From positions 1 through 6,688 of the forward strand of contig DBVK01000029.1 of NCBI GenBank assembly GCA_002308135.1: a stretch of DNA of 6,688 nt. The letters run 5' to 3'. Shown here in pieces: positions 5,883 through 6,688 of this stretch. This stretch comes from Bacteroidales bacterium UBA1266 (GTDB lineage: Bacteria; Bacteroidota; Bacteroidia; Bacteroidales; WCHB1-69). The notes below the pieces were generated by a model. It worked only from the letters and a program-made list of their open reading frames with translations. It had not been told where the DNA came from and made no database searches. Numbering within the stretch: the stretch's first letter is position 1; every line of letters begins with the position of its first letter. Both the position numbers and the translations under genes were made by a program.

Positions 5883-6688
5883 ATGTATACAGAATCCCAA
5901 TACAAACGCTATACGGTCACCACTGCCCTCCCTTATGCCAACGGCCCTGTGCACATCGGCCATCTGGCCGGAGTGTATGTGCCGGCGGACATCTATGTCC
6001 GTTACCTGCGGGCGATGGGGCAGGACGTGCTTTTTATCGGAGGTTCCGATGAGCATGGGGTTCCCATTACACTGAAAGCCCGCAAAGAGGGGGTGCGCCC
6101 GCAAGACATTGTGGACCGCTACCATAACATTATCAAGGAGTCTTTCCGGGAGCTGGGCATTTCCTTCGACATCTATTCCCGCACTTCCGGAAAAGTGCAT
6201 GCGGAAACGGCTTCCGCCTATTTCAGGAAAATGTACGAGGCCGGACAGTTTGTGGAGAAGACGTCCATGCAGTATTATGACGAGGAGGCGCAGCAGTTCC
6301 TGGCCGACCGTTACATTACCGGCACCTGTCCGCATTGCGGCAGTGACAAAGCCTATGGCGACCAATGCGAAGCTTGCGGCACTTCACTGAACGCGACCGA
6401 TCTGATTCATCCCAAGTCCACGTTGAGCGGCGCCACACCAGTGCTGAGGGAAACCAGGCATTGGTTCCTTCCCTTGGACCAATACGAGCCTTGGCTGCGG
6501 CAGTGGATATTGGAAGAGCACAAAGAGGATTGGAAATCCAATGTGTATGGCCAATGCAAATCCTGGATCGATGCCGGTTTGCAGCCGCGTGCCGTCACCC
6601 GCGATCTGAACTGGGGGGTGCCTATCCCCTTGGAGGGTGCGGACGGCAAGGTGCTGTATGTGTGGTTTGACGCGCCTATCGGCTATAT
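5883..6688 (+). CDS. metG: Methionyl-tRNA synthetase, N-terminal part (runs off right edge)
   Basis: The frame from the ATG at 5883 stays open to the window end (268 codons) and belongs to MetRS, a class I synthetase that joins methionine to initiator and elongator tRNA-Met with ATP in the cytoplasm. The class I signature HIGH lies at 24-27 within [11 protein letters not shown], followed by GGSDEHG (53-59). The connective domain holds a zinc knuckle with cysteines at 149, 152, 162 and 165 (CPHC and CEAC), the E. coli-like zinc-binding form. Near the edge, [10 protein letters not shown] and VWFDAPIGY match the conserved catalytic core. The KMSKS loop, anticodon-binding domain and any C-terminal tRNA-binding domain lie outside; family members of this form are about 550-700 residues. 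The gene follows infB by 28 bases in the same direction with no terminator between them, so it is probably cotranscribed with infB. Confidence 0.97.
   Translation, partial: MYTESQYKRYTVTTALPYANGPVHIGHLAGVYVPADIYVRYLRAMGQDVLFIGGSDEHGVPITLKARKEGVRPQDIVDRYHNIIKESFRELGISFDIYSRTSGKVHAETASAYFRKMYEAGQFVEKTSMQYYDEEAQQFLADRYITGTCPHCGSDKAYGDQCEACGTSLNATDLIHPKSTLSGATPVLRETRHWFLPLDQYEPWLRQWILEEHKEDWKSNVYGQCKSWIDAGLQPRAVTRDLNWGVPIPLEGADGKVLYVWFDAPIGY

Noticed and set aside
3023..5905. A 960-codon open frame antisense to infB, rich in His, Leu and Gly
   Set aside because: It lies entirely opposite the conserved IF-2 gene and has the skewed composition expected from reading its codon bias backwards. No recognisable domain is seen, and all family motifs are on the plus strand.
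1..6688. Mobile element, CRISPR array, defence or phage system
   Set aside because: No transposase, integrase, spaced repeats, terminal inverted repeats or unfamiliar gene were found. Apart from the edge kinase, all genes are core translation and transcription genes with uniform composition.

Overview
The window is a chromosomal housekeeping segment from a member of the Bacteroidota, most likely the Bacteroidales. The signs are promoter elements of the TAnnTTTG type, start codons preceded by A-rich stretches instead of a regularly spaced Shine-Dalgarno sequence, a tRNA gene without an encoded CCA end, a RimP carrying GVGQPL where most bacteria have a SPG..RPL-type motif, and an IF-2 with a very long charged linker. 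I cannot name the genus. The protein sequences differ clearly from what I remember of Bacteroides itself.

Layout: positions 1-655 (minus strand) hold the N-terminal two thirds of a small-molecule kinase of the APH/choline-kinase fold, cut by the window edge just after its catalytic loop. Positions 656-914 are a divergent intergenic region with one candidate promoter facing each way and no further gene that I can see. Positions 915-985 are tRNA-Gln(UUG), followed at once by an intrinsic-terminator-like hairpin (1006-1035). From there, reading right, come rimP (1055-1501), nusA (1529-2767), infB (2822-5854) and the 5' part of metG (5883 to the edge). All four point the same way with gaps of 27, 54 and 28 bases, so they look like one operon.

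How the genes fit together: RimP matures the 30S subunit, NusA modulates RNA polymerase pausing, termination and coupling, IF-2 delivers initiator tRNA, and MetRS charges the methionine that initiator tRNA carries. The cluster therefore runs from transcription elongation to translation initiation. The order tRNA, hairpin, rimP, nusA, infB resembles the classical metY-rimP-nusA-infB operon of enterobacteria, but with tRNA-Gln in place of initiator tRNA-Met. No promoter fits between the hairpin and rimP, so the operon is probably fed by readthrough of the hairpin.

I found no mobile element, CRISPR array, defence system or other clearly new system. The points most worth a second look are the tRNA/hairpin leader of the operon, an in-frame internal ATG in infB with a perfect Shine-Dalgarno sequence and a small hairpin in front of it, a tetranucleotide repeat between infB and metG, and a motif repeated three times in the IF-2 linker.
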